Part shown: positions 21,274 through 28,634 of the stretch, in pieces
Numbering within the stretch: position 1 is the stretch's first letter
How the letters are laid out: each line of letters opens with the position of its first letter
DNA from: JAVZJR01 sp037447235
Lineage (GTDB): Archaea > Micrarchaeota > Micrarchaeia > Anstonellales > Bilamarchaeaceae
DNA: 28,712 nucleotides
Reading direction: 5' to 3'
NCBI GenBank assembly: GCA_037447235.1
Contig: JBBIHC010000013.1
Coordinates: 1-28,712 of the forward strand
The notes under the pieces: generated by a model
Seen by the model: only the letters and a program-made list of their open reading frames with translations
What the model was told of the DNA's origin: nothing
Databases searched by the model: none
Position numbers and translations under genes: made by a program

Positions 21274-22319
21274 ACTTCGATATCAATCGTCTTTTTTTCT
21301 TTGTTTATTTCCCTTATTTCCCCGTATTTTTCTTTTAATTTTTCAAGATTCCGCACGCCAAGTTTCCTCGCTTCGTTTATCAGCCCGTCTGCATAGGCAT
21401 AATTTGAATAAAACCATCCGGCCGCGGCCCTAAACTCTTTTTCCTCCCTGTTTAACTGGGAAAGATATTCTTTCTGCTTTTCCAGCCTTGTTTTGAGTTT
21501 TTTAAGTTCGGCTGATTCCCCTTCCTGCCTGTTCTCCCAGTAAAACCGGTCCGCTGCCTCGCTCAGGGTCCCGACCTTCTCTGCCGTTGTGTTTTTGTAT
21601 GCGGTTAATGGAGTCAGGCCAAAATCCACCGCGCGCCCGCCAGAAATAAATAGTTGGGGTTCCGGCACAAAGCCCATTTCCTTTTTCAACCTGTCAACCA
21701 AATCCCTGCCAAGCGAACGTCCGGGCTCGTTTTCGCCGATGCCCGCCCGCGCCAGCAGCTCTTTTCCGTACTGCTTGCCAAAAGAAAGCCTTATCAAAGA
21801 AGTTATTACAGGTTTTTCATCTAACGCATCGTCAACCGTTTTTGGCGGTTCTGGCGGAGCTGCATAATCAACGCCCGGCTTCAGCTCTCTCCCGCTCCAT
21901 TTTTCCTCGTGTAAAACAGCCACGATGCGGTTTCCCGAAAGAACAAGAATGTTGCCTTTTTTGAACATCTCAAAAACAAGGGACCTGTCGTCAAACAGAA
22001 ACTGGATGATGCGGTCCCTGTTCAACTGCCTTACCGCCAACAGGCGCTTTCCAACCAGCTCTTTTTTGGCCTTTTGCACAAAGCTATCCGCCTCCTCGCT
22101 CTCTTCAAGGTATTGTGTTATGTGCATCCTGCGCCCGAGCTCGCACAACACATCATATTTCTCAAAACGCATCCGGTATACGGACTCCCTTATCTTTTGG
22201 AATTTCTGGAGGCGTTTGCCGGCCAGCAACCTGTCAAGCTCTTTGGCAAGATGGCAGTACTCTATCCCGACCATTTCCCGGCTCAAGGCCAGCTCTCCGC
22301 CGCTGGTTGAAGCGTCCAT
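21267..22319 (-). CDS. NFACT-family (Rqc2/RqcH/FbpA) protein lacking the C-terminal NFACT-R domain
   Basis: Rqc2/RqcH proteins bind stalled large ribosomal subunits and recruit tRNA for C-terminal tailing. This 350-residue product has the NFACT-N domain (about 10-160), with LLAGKRLQKFQKIRES, RMHITQYLEESEEADSFVQK, QLNRDRIIQFLFD and EMFKKGNILVLSGNRIVAV. A helix-hairpin-helix region follows (about 175-240), then a coiled coil (about 265-325, KKLKTRLEKQKEYLSQLNRE). It stops at KKTIDIEVQ, exactly where the NFACT-R (DUF814) domain normally begins; full-length relatives have around 600 residues. No continuation is seen downstream, where the strand is occupied by the ACT gene. The start ATG 22319 lies about 24 bp after a TATA box, so the transcript is probably leaderless. 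Confidence 0.85.
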   Translation of the reverse strand: MDASTSGGELALSREMVGIEYCHLAKELDRLLAGKRLQKFQKIRESVYRMRFEKYDVLCELGRRMHITQYLEESEEADSFVQKAKKELVGKRLLAVRQLNRDRIIQFLFDDRSLVFEMFKKGNILVLSGNRIVAVLHEEKWSGRELKPGVDYAAPPEPPKTVDDALDEKPVITSLIRLSFGKQYGKELLARAGIGENEPGRSLGRDLVDRLKKEMGFVPEPQLFISGGRAVDFGLTPLTAYKNTTAEKVGTLSEAADRFYWENRQEGESAELKKLKTRLEKQKEYLSQLNREEKEFRAAAGWFYSNYAYADGLINEARKLGVRNLEKLKEKYGEIREINKEKKTIDIEVQ

Positions 22320-22338
22320 AAGCCATTATGGGAGGCAA

Positions 22339-22347
22339 TATTTATAA
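22339..22347. promoter_or_regulatory. Shared TATA box for two divergent leaderless genes
   Basis: ATTTATAAT on the plus strand reads ATTATAAAT on the minus. Leftward, the NFACT ATG at 22319 is about 24 bp away; rightward, the RPA ATG at 22370 is about 27 bp away. Both distances are those expected for leaderless transcription from one element used in both directions. Confidence 0.55.
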
Positions 22348-22369
22348 TAAAGAATGTGCAATGGGATGC

Positions 22370-23308
22370 ATGGACCTAGAGGAAGAGCTGCTCAAAACCA
22401 TGTCAAAAGAAGAATTGAGGGGCGAGCTTGGGCGCGTGGTGGCTGAATTCCACGGCTTCATCACAAAAAACGCTGCTCTCAAGATAATCGCCGCAGAGAG
22501 GGGGATATTGAAAAGGGAGATAAGCAAAATCAGCGGAATCACGGCCGGCAGCAAGAGCATCAACCTGTCGTGCGCCGTCAGGCACATAGGCCCGCTGAAA
22601 AAGTATCCGACCGGAAACCGCTCAAGAATTGTCGTGGTGGAAGACGGCACCGGAACTGCGGAGCTGCTGCTATGGAACGAGGATGCGGAGGAGGCGGCTG
22701 GAATGAAAGCCGGCGATTTGGTTGATATAAACAATGCCTATGAAAAAAACGGAAAACTCAGCCTGGGATATTCCGGCTACTTAAAAATAACCAAAAGGGC
22801 GCCGTTCAGCAAATTGAGCGAAATAAGGGGGCTTGAAGGAAGGCGCGCCCACATAAGAAGTTTCGTTGCCGCGGTCAAGGGGGCTGAAAAGGGCGGCTTT
22901 TGCTTTGTCATTTCAGACGGCGCGAATGAAGCGGAATGCCTTCTTGCGGCAAAACAGGACGCAGCAAAGAGATTGAAGGAAAAAAAAGAGATAGTGATTG
23001 AAAATGCGCTGATAAAAAACAGCAGGATAATAATAGATGCTGACAGCAGGCTGCTGGCAAAAAGGGACAATGTAGCAGTCGGAAACGTTGAGAGAATGGA
23101 GCCGGCCGGAGACGGGATACTGCTTGTAATAGGCGGAACCGAAGTAAGGCTGGGCAGAAACGCCTCCTTCAGGCTCCTGGGCATAAAAGAGGTGCCGGGC
23201 GTTGAGCTGACAACTATTATAAACCTTAAAAAAAATATGTTTATCGGAAGAAATATTGTTGTTGAACTTGAGGATGGTAAAAATGACGATAACGCTAAAG
23301 GTGGCTGA
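22370..23308 (+). CDS. rpa: RPA-type single-stranded DNA-binding protein (OB folds)
   Basis: Archaeal RPA coats single-stranded DNA in replication and repair. The 312-residue product begins with a helical segment (about 1-45). An OB fold follows (about 55-135, INLSCAVRHIGPLKKYPT, IVVVEDGTGTAELLLWNED, MKAGDLVDINNAYEK), the typical RPA DNA-binding core. A second OB-like region (about 145-220, HIRSFVAAVKGAEKG, FVISDGANEAECLLA) and a third smaller part come after it. No zinc finger is seen. The ATG at 22370 is chosen because it fits the shared TATA box; earlier in-frame starts (22328, 22361) lie upstream of the predicted transcript start. Its 3' end overlaps the CDC48 gene by 26 bp in another frame. 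Confidence 0.88.
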   Translation: MDLEEELLKTMSKEELRGELGRVVAEFHGFITKNAALKIIAAERGILKREISKISGITAGSKSINLSCAVRHIGPLKKYPTGNRSRIVVVEDGTGTAELLLWNEDAEEAAGMKAGDLVDINNAYEKNGKLSLGYSGYLKITKRAPFSKLSEIRGLEGRRAHIRSFVAAVKGAEKGGFCFVISDGANEAECLLAAKQDAAKRLKEKKEIVIENALIKNSRIIIDADSRLLAKRDNVAVGNVERMEPAGDGILLVIGGTEVRLGRNASFRLLGIKEVPGVELTTIINLKKNMFIGRNIVVELEDGKNDDNAKGG

Positions 23309-25430
23309 GGCCTTTCAGAATGACATAGGGAGGGGAATAGCAAGAATAGACTCAAAGGCAAAGAGCAGCATAGGCGCGTCAACCGGCGACATCATAAAGC
23401 TTACCGGCAGGAAAACAGCGCTGGCGATAGTGTGGCAGGCGCACCCGGATGACGAAGGAACCGATATGATAAGGATAGATGGCATACTGAGGCAAAATGT
23501 CGGCATAGGCCTGGGCGAGATGGTAAAGGTTGAGAAAGCCGAGGCGAAGGAAGCGAGAAAAATCGTCCTGGCGCCAAAGGAAAACATACGCTATGGCGGC
23601 GGATTTGAGCAGTACGTGAAGAAAAGGCTCATAGGAAAACCAGTAATAAAGGGGAATATGATACCCATAGGCATATTCGGCGCTTCCATACCTCTTATAA
23701 TCGCGCAAACAATACCGCAGGGCCCGATTATAGTAACAGAAAAAACAGCCATTGTAATAAAACAGGAACCGATAAAGGAGGTCGGAGTCATACCCTCGGT
23801 GACATATGATGACGTGGGCGGATTGAAAGAAGCGATCCAGAAGGTGCGGGAGATGGTTGAGCTTCCGTTAAGGCACCCGGAGATATTCGAGCGGCTTGGC
23901 ATAGACCCGCCAAAAGGCGTGCTCCTGTACGGGCCGCCCGGAACAGGAAAGACCCTGCTTGCAAAAGCGGTGGCGAACGAATCTGACGCGAACTTCTACT
24001 ACATAGGCGGCCCGGAAATAATCAGCAAGTATGTGGGCGAAAGCGAGGAAAAGCTGCGAAAACTATTCAAGGAAGCCGAGGAAAACGCGCCGAGCATAAT
24101 TTTCATAGACGAGATAGACGCAATAGCGCCAAAGCGCGAGGAGGTTGTCGGGGAAGTTGAAAAAAGGCTGGTTTCCCAGCTGCTGACCCTGATGGACGGA
24201 TTAAAAGCCCGTGGCGAGATAATAGTGATAGGGGCGACGAACAGGCCTGATTCCCTTGACCCGGCAATAAGAAGGCCGGGCAGGTTTGACCGGGAGATAG
24301 AGATAGGCGTGCCGTCAAAGGAGGACAGGAAGGAGATACTGACGATACATACAAGAAACATGCCGCTGGACGATGATGTCGGTATAAAAGAGATAGCGAA
24401 TATGACGCACGGATACACCGGCGCGGACATATCGTTCCTGACAAAAGAGGCGGCTATAAAGGCGCTGAGAAGGCTTCTGCCGGTGATGAATATAGAGGAA
24501 GAGACAATCCCGCCGGAAATCCTGGAAAAGCTCAAAGTGAACAGGAAGGATTTCGTTGATGCGATGAAAGAAATCCAGCCGTCCGCATTAAGGGAGATAT
24601 ACGTGGAAAGACCTGCAACCAGATGGGATGACATCGGCGGGCTTGAGGAAGTAAAAAAGACGATAAAGGAAGCGGTGGAGCTTCCCCTGAAGAATCCAAA
24701 GGTATTTGAAAAGATGGGCATACGGCCGTTGAAGGGAATACTGCTCTACGGGCCGCCCGGAACAGGAAAGACCCTGCTTGCAAAAGCGGTGGCGAACGAG
24801 TCTGAAGCGAACTTCATAGCCATAAATGGCGCGCAGATACTGAGCAAGTATGTCGGCGAGTCTGAAAAGACAGTGCGCGAGATATTCAAGAAGACGAGAA
24901 TGGCATCGCCAAGCATACTCTTCATAGACGAAATAGACGCCATAGCGCCAAAAAGAAGCGGCAGGGGCGGCGACGGCACCCTTGTGACCGAGCGTGTTGT
25001 TGACACCCTGCTGACAGAGATGGACGGACTGAAGGAAATGAAAGAGGTGGTCGTAATAGCCGCCTCAAACAGACCGGACATACTTGACCCGGCGCTGCTT
25101 CGCGCAGGCAGGTTTGACCGGATAATAGAGATTCCGCCCCCTGATGAGAAAAGCAGGCTGATGATATTCAGGATACACACAAAACAGATGCCGCTGGCAA
25201 AAGACGTGGACCTGAAAGAGCTTGCGAGGATAACCGAGGGATACACCGGCGCTGACATAGAAAATCTGATCAGGGAAGCCGGAATGGCTGCGATACGGGA
25301 CGGCTCAAAGGCTGTTTCTGCCAGGCATTTCGAGCAATCCTTCAAGGCAATTTTCCCAAGCATAAAAAAGGATGATATGGAGAGCGTCAAAAAGTTCAAG
25401 AACTCTCCGATAGGGGCGATGTACCGCTAA
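23283..25430 (+). CDS. cdc48: CDC48/VAT-family AAA+ ATPase
   Basis: CDC48/VAT is a hexameric unfoldase that extracts and unfolds proteins, often for the proteasome. The 715-residue product has the two-part N domain (about 1-165) and the D1 AAA domain, with Walker A GPPGTGKT (217-224) and Walker B IFIDEID (273-279). D2 follows, with a second GPPGTGKT (490-497), LFIDEID (546-552) and DILDPALLRAGRFDR. The ATG at 23283 is chosen because GGATGGTAA lies just upstream and MTITLKVAEAF matches the family start. D1 and D2 share an exact 53-bp DNA repeat. The C-terminus (SIKKDDMESVKKFKNSPIGAMYR) is short. A GGTGG block follows the stop. Confidence 0.97.
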   Translation: MTITLKVAEAFQNDIGRGIARIDSKAKSSIGASTGDIIKLTGRKTALAIVWQAHPDDEGTDMIRIDGILRQNVGIGLGEMVKVEKAEAKEARKIVLAPKENIRYGGGFEQYVKKRLIGKPVIKGNMIPIGIFGASIPLIIAQTIPQGPIIVTEKTAIVIKQEPIKEVGVIPSVTYDDVGGLKEAIQKVREMVELPLRHPEIFERLGIDPPKGVLLYGPPGTGKTLLAKAVANESDANFYYIGGPEIISKYVGESEEKLRKLFKEAEENAPSIIFIDEIDAIAPKREEVVGEVEKRLVSQLLTLMDGLKARGEIIVIGATNRPDSLDPAIRRPGRFDREIEIGVPSKEDRKEILTIHTRNMPLDDDVGIKEIANMTHGYTGADISFLTKEAAIKALRRLLPVMNIEEETIPPEILEKLKVNRKDFVDAMKEIQPSALREIYVERPATRWDDIGGLEEVKKTIKEAVELPLKNPKVFEKMGIRPLKGILLYGPPGTGKTLLAKAVANESEANFIAINGAQILSKYVGESEKTVREIFKKTRMASPSILFIDEIDAIAPKRSGRGGDGTLVTERVVDTLLTEMDGLKEMKEVVVIAASNRPDILDPALLRAGRFDRIIEIPPPDEKSRLMIFRIHTKQMPLAKDVDLKELARITEGYTGADIENLIREAGMAAIRDGSKAVSARHFEQSFKAIFPSIKKDDMESVKKFKNSPIGAMYR
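23928..23980. repeat. 53-bp exact repeat, copy in CDC48 domain D1
   Basis: This segment, covering the Walker A motif and the helix after it, is identical base for base to 24747-24799 in domain D2, including synonymous positions. Identity resumes after a single A/G difference (TCTGA). Confidence 0.85.
24747..24799. repeat. 53-bp exact repeat, copy in CDC48 domain D2
   Basis: This is the partner of 23928-23980, 819 bp downstream in the same gene and in the same frame, covering the D2 Walker A motif. Confidence 0.85.
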
Positions 25431-25431
25431 G

Positions 25432-25830
25432 GTGGTTGGGCTGAGGATAATTACGTTCGCAAAAAGCTTTTTTGCGCTTGCAGTGATTTCGCTTGCGGCT
25501 TTTGTCATAACTTCCATGGACCTGCTGACGCTTGCGAAGCTACTTGCGGCTTCCGCCCTTGTTTCGGTCGCGGCGGCAGCGGCATATCCGGAACTGCGCG
25601 GCGTGCGAAGCGGGGATATTGTTATGGTGGTGGAAACCGGTTCCGCGCAAACAATAATCGGCAGGTTCGGCACTGCGCTCCACGACGCAAAGAAGAACTC
25701 CGAATTAAGGATAAGGCTCGCCAACGGCAATGAGATAGTTGGCATAGTGCAGGAATACGACGGGCTGATTACTCCGCCGACGATACGCGTGATTTATGAA
25801 GAGCGGCTGGTGGAAAAATGGAAATACTGA
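25432..25830 (+). CDS. Small membrane protein with a soluble beta domain
   Basis: The product (up to 132 residues) has two hydrophobic segments (about 12-28 and 33-52). A soluble beta-rich domain follows (RSGDIVMVVETGSAQTIIGR and NGNEIVGIVQEYDGLITPP). I do not recognise the family. The start is weak: GTG at 25432 is itself part of the GGTGG block just after the CDC48 stop, and no ATG lies near. It overlaps the M50 protease gene by 13 bases, so translation is probably coupled and the two may work together at the membrane. That partnership is inference. Confidence 0.6.
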   Translation: MVGLRIITFAKSFFALAVISLAAFVITSMDLLTLAKLLAASALVSVAAAAAYPELRGVRSGDIVMVVETGSAQTIIGRFGTALHDAKKNSELRIRLANGNEIVGIVQEYDGLITPPTIRVIYEERLVEKWKY

Positions 25831-26528
25831 TAGAAGCTGACGAAATAAAGGAAATTGTGATAAGCATCGTCGCCATTTCCCTTGCATTCACGCTGGTATT
25901 CGGCGGGCTGGAAAGCGCGTGGAATTATCCGGAGCATTTTGCAATATTCATGCTCATCGCGATGGCAACGGTAGGGAGCGGTTTTGTGTTGCACGAGATG
26001 GCGCACAAGATAACTGCGATATCCTATGGCGGCAGGTCAAGATTCAGGATGTGGGGCGGTGGCCTTCTTTTCATGCTCATTATGTCGCTTTTCGGGGTGC
26101 TCTTTGCCGCGCCCGGGGCGGTATACATCTATGCGCCGCATATCACCAAAAGGCAAAATGGCATAATTTCCGTAGCCGGGCCGGCTGCGAACGTGCTGCT
26201 TGCATTTTTATTCCTGCTGGCTTCTGCAATAAATCCGATAAAAATCTACTTTCCTTTCCTGGAATACGGAAAAGGCGTGAATGTCTGGTATTTCGGCGCG
26301 CAGATAAACCTCCTCCTTGCGATGTTCAACATGATACCTGCCTTTCCCCTTGACGGCAGCAAGGTGTTCGCGTGGAACAAGGCGATATGGCTTGGCCTGA
26401 CGATATGTCTGCTGGCGATACAGGCGCTCTTCTTTTCGCCGCTCTTTATAATATCCTGGGCGATACTGCTCATACTGTTCTTCATACTATCAATGTTCCT
26501 TTTTGGGAGGCGGCGGGCTGGTGATTAA
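25818..26528 (+). CDS. M50 (site-2-protease-like) membrane metalloprotease
   Basis: S2P proteases cut helices within the membrane, often releasing regulators. The 236-residue product has about six hydrophobic segments. It carries the zinc motif HEMAH (59-63) inside a hydrophobic helix (VGSGFVLHEMAHKITAISYG) and the second motif NMIPAFPLDGSKV (171-183, D179 as third ligand). SVAGPAANVLLAF between them matches the family GP.aN block. There is no PDZ or CBS domain. GGTGG four bases before the ATG supports the start. The gene overlaps the previous one by 13 bp and is followed after five bases by Bud32. Confidence 0.9.
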   Translation: MEILIEADEIKEIVISIVAISLAFTLVFGGLESAWNYPEHFAIFMLIAMATVGSGFVLHEMAHKITAISYGGRSRFRMWGGGLLFMLIMSLFGVLFAAPGAVYIYAPHITKRQNGIISVAGPAANVLLAFLFLLASAINPIKIYFPFLEYGKGVNVWYFGAQINLLLAMFNMIPAFPLDGSKVFAWNKAIWLGLTICLLAIQALFFSPLFIISWAILLILFFILSMFLFGRRRAGD

Positions 26529-26533
26529 GCAAC

Positions 26534-27145
26534 ATGAAATCACGGATGAAAGGCGCGGAAGCCATCGTGCGAAAAACCAGGTTTCTGTCGCAGGACTGCG
26601 TAATAAAAAACAGGATAAAAAAGAATTACAGGATAGGAGAGCTTGATGCCATTTTGCGGAAAAGGAGGACGAAAGCCGAGGCAAGGCTGCTGAACAGGGC
26701 AAAAATGGCAGGCGTCCCGTGCCCGACCGTGCTTTTTGTTGACGATTTCTCCATCACAATGACATTTGTGAAAGGAACACGCCCGGCTATGGACCGAAAG
26801 CAGGCAAAAAGGGCCGGCAAGTATCTTGCGATGCTTCACAACAACGAAATCGTCCACGGCGATTATACGCCGGCCAACCTGATTGAAAGCAGGGGCGAGA
26901 TATATGTGATAGATTTCGGCCTTGGTTTTTTTTCAGCCGATGTTGAGGATTTTGCAGTGGATGTTTTTACGATGATTAAGGCGCTGGGCAGGAAAAACCA
27001 TCGCTGCTTCCTGGAAGGCTATAAAAAATGCAGAAGATACAAAAATGTGCTGAAACGCGCCGAAGCGATAACCATGCGAATGCGCTATGGCGGCTCTGAT
27101 TTATTGGGCGGAAAAAGCAGGTCCCTTGGCATGCAGTCGCTATAG
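26534..27145 (+). CDS. bud32: Bud32/PRPK-type kinase of the KEOPS complex
   Basis: Bud32 is the kinase-like ATPase subunit of KEOPS, which with Kae1 makes the universal t6A37 modification on ANN-decoding tRNAs. The 203-residue product has a Lys motif (CVIKNRIKKNYR, K25), LDAILRKRRTKAEARLLNRA (E49), VHGDYTPANLI (107-117, D110) and YVIDFGLGFFSADVEDFAVD (D127 of DFG). It is not fused to Kae1, and no kae1 gene is present here. The C-terminus is longer than usual: instead of ending near the basic RGR-type tail, it continues about 20 residues (YGGSDLLGGKSRSLGMQSL). That extension overlaps the convergent Cys-rich gene by 61 bp. Confidence 0.92.
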   Translation: MKSRMKGAEAIVRKTRFLSQDCVIKNRIKKNYRIGELDAILRKRRTKAEARLLNRAKMAGVPCPTVLFVDDFSITMTFVKGTRPAMDRKQAKRAGKYLAMLHNNEIVHGDYTPANLIESRGEIYVIDFGLGFFSADVEDFAVDVFTMIKALGRKNHRCFLEGYKKCRRYKNVLKRAEAITMRMRYGGSDLLGGKSRSLGMQSL

Positions 27146-27432
27146 CCGCTGCCGCACTCATTGCATATTTTGTAAGTTCTTGCACAGTAATCAACAACGC
27201 AGGGCGCCACGGCGCCGGGTATGCAAACGATGTTAAGATAGCATCCGCTCCACCTGCCGTTTACACACCGCTGCTCGCCCGGGCAACCGCCTACATAGCA
27301 GTTTCTCGTTGCGTTCTCATCGCATTCGCCTGCCTTTTCCTCATCGCGCTCCGGCGCGTAACCAATCAGCAGAAGAAAAAAGAAAAGGAAAAAAAATGCA
27401 AGCGCCAAAAGGCGAAAGTCTGTTTTTTGCAT
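27085..27432 (-). CDS. Cys-rich small exported or membrane-anchored protein
   Basis: The 115-residue product starts with MQKTDFRLLALAFFFLFFFL, one hydrophobic segment (about 7-24). An extracytoplasmic part follows with 11 cysteines, including CYVGGCPGEQRCVNGRWSGC, whose C-(x)n-G-x-Q-x-C-x-x-G-x-W-x-x-C spacing is like short disulfide repeats seen in surface proteins. No domain is recognised. The gene begins four bases after the SppA stop (CAGTGAAGCCATG), so it is co-transcribed with SppA. Its last 61 bp overlap the end of bud32 on the other strand. The in-frame extension upstream to 27531 is a shadow of sppA and is not used. Confidence 0.68.
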   Translation of the reverse strand: MQKTDFRLLALAFFFLFFFLLLIGYAPERDEEKAGECDENATRNCYVGGCPGEQRCVNGRWSGCYLNIVCIPGAVAPCVVDYCARTYKICNECGSGYSDCMPRDLLFPPNKSEPP

Positions 27433-27436
27433 GGCT

Positions 27437-28357
27437 TCACTGGAAATAAACCCCGAAAGATGCGCTTTCCGCGAATTTCCGGAACAGGCTCTGCATCCCA
27501 AACAACGGATTGCCGGTTTCGCGCACTTCAATTACACATATCTTGACATCGCTTGGCGATTTTGCTTCCATGCCGCCAAGCGCGGCCGCCTTCATTAGCG
27601 AATCCCTTTTGGAACCCACCTCATCAACAAGGCCCAGTGCCTTGGCCTGTTTGCCGGTAAATATCCTGCCGTCAAAAATCTCTTCGGAACGGCTAACATC
27701 AAGCCTGCCTCTTCGGTTTTCCATCACGATTTTTTTGAAGTCCTGGAATACCTCGTCAACAATGCCCTGCATTATTTCGCGCTCCTCTGGCGTCATTTCC
27801 CTAAAGGAGGAGGTTATGTCTTTGTGCTTTCCCGAGGTTATGGCAGTGGCATTTATTCCGAGCTTATCAAAAAGGCCGCCCATGCTGACCACCACGCCGA
27901 TGACGCCGATGCTTCCGGTGATCGCGTAAGGCTCTGATATTATGTAATCAGCCGCGGTGGCCGCATAATAAGCTCCGGATGCCGCGGTTTCCCTGAAATA
28001 GGCGACTTTTGGCTTTTTCACTGCCTTAATCGCGTCATAGACCTCCCGCGTTGCGACGGTTGAGCCGCCGCCTGAATTGAAGACAAATAGCACGCTGCCG
28101 ACATCGTCCCTTGAATTGAGTTCGCGGATCTTGTCGGCAAGCTCGCCTGAACTCGGATAACCCGAATCAAGCAGCGTTTCCGGCATGCCCTCGACAGTAA
28201 GCGGATAGCTTATGTCAACTTCCGCAACGCATTTGCTGCCAAGCGACGAGGCAACGTAGTTTATCACAACGAAGCCGAGCGCCAGCAGAACGAGAACCAG
28301 CAGCAGAAAAGTCGCTATGCCAATCACAAACTTCTGTTTTCCGAATAAACCTCCCAT
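27437..28357 (-). CDS. sppA: Signal peptide peptidase SppA (S49 family)
   Basis: SppA degrades cleaved signal peptides at the membrane with a Ser-Lys dyad. The 306-residue product has an N-terminal hydrophobic anchor (about 10-36) and the Ser nucleophile in RETAASGAYYAA (S127). A Lys general base lies in SGKHKDITSSF (probably K179), and TGSIGVIGVVVSMGG is typical of the family. The size is that of the short archaeal and Bacillus type. The ATG at 28357 is about 28 bp from a TATA box, with no clear ribosome binding site, so the mRNA is probably leaderless. It is followed directly by the Cys-rich gene. Confidence 0.93.
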   Translation of the reverse strand: MGGLFGKQKFVIGIATFLLLVLVLLALGFVVINYVASSLGSKCVAEVDISYPLTVEGMPETLLDSGYPSSGELADKIRELNSRDDVGSVLFVFNSGGGSTVATREVYDAIKAVKKPKVAYFRETAASGAYYAATAADYIISEPYAITGSIGVIGVVVSMGGLFDKLGINATAITSGKHKDITSSFREMTPEEREIMQGIVDEVFQDFKKIVMENRRGRLDVSRSEEIFDGRIFTGKQAKALGLVDEVGSKRDSLMKAAALGGMEAKSPSDVKICVIEVRETGNPLFGMQSLFRKFAESASFGVYFQ

Positions 28358-28378
28358 GATTAATTTTTCAGGAATAGG

Positions 28379-28390
28379 AATATAAATATA
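28379..28390 (-). promoter_or_regulatory. TATA box for sppA
   Basis: The element AATATAAATATA (read TATATTTATATT on the minus strand) is centred about 28 bp upstream of the sppA ATG. The divergent tRNA-Lys gene starts 28 bp to its right. Confidence 0.5.
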
Positions 28391-28392
28391 AC

Positions 28393-28402
28393 CCTTAAAA
28401 AT
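28393..28402 (+). promoter_or_regulatory. Possible TATA box for tRNA-Lys
   Basis: CTTAAAAATA-like sequence lies about 20 bp before the tRNA 5' end on the plus strand and is the only A/T-rich element in the right place for the tRNA transcript. Confidence 0.4.
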
Positions 28403-28417
28403 AGATACGAATCCATT

Positions 28418-28543
28418 GGGCCTGTAGCTCAGTTAAGCGCGACGCTTTTGAAAAAGCTTCGCTTTCTGGAATGGTAGAGCGTCGGACTTTTATTTTATCG
28501 CGAGGAAATCCGCAGGTCAGGGGTTCAAATCCCCTCAGGCCCG
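28418..28543 (+). tRNA. tRNA-Lys(UUU) with two introns, one in the D loop
   Basis: The exons form an almost standard cloverleaf. The acceptor GGGCCTG/CAGGCCC has seven bp; the D stem is GCTC/GAGC. The loop is CTTTTA-A with anticodon UUU at 28489-28491. The T arm is AGGGG-TTCAAAT-CCCCT and the discriminator G73. Intron 1 of about 37-38 nt (about 28435-28472) lies in the D loop, between CAGTT and GGTAGAGC. Intron 2 is 15 nt (28493-28507), after position 37. For intron 2, exon CUUU pairs with intron GAGG (two wobble pairs) between the bulges UA-U and AA-A, a proper bulge-helix-bulge. For intron 1, UCAG can pair with CUGG next to an AAU bulge, but the structure is less regular. CCA is not encoded. 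Confidence 0.9.
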
Positions 28544-28549
28544 TTTTCA

Positions 28550-28578
28550 CGTTTTGCTCTTTTACCCGTTTTGCTCTT
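28550..28578. repeat. Two copies of CGTTTTGCTCTT after tRNA-Lys
   Basis: The 12-mer CGTTTTGCTCTT occurs at 28550-28561 and 28567-28578, a 17-bp period, in T-rich sequence just downstream of the tRNA. It may double as the tRNA terminator region. Confidence 0.45.
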
Positions 28579-28634
28579 ATGTTTTCTTAGGGCAAAATCA
28601 AGTGGACGGCGATTCATTCCTGACGTGACGGACT

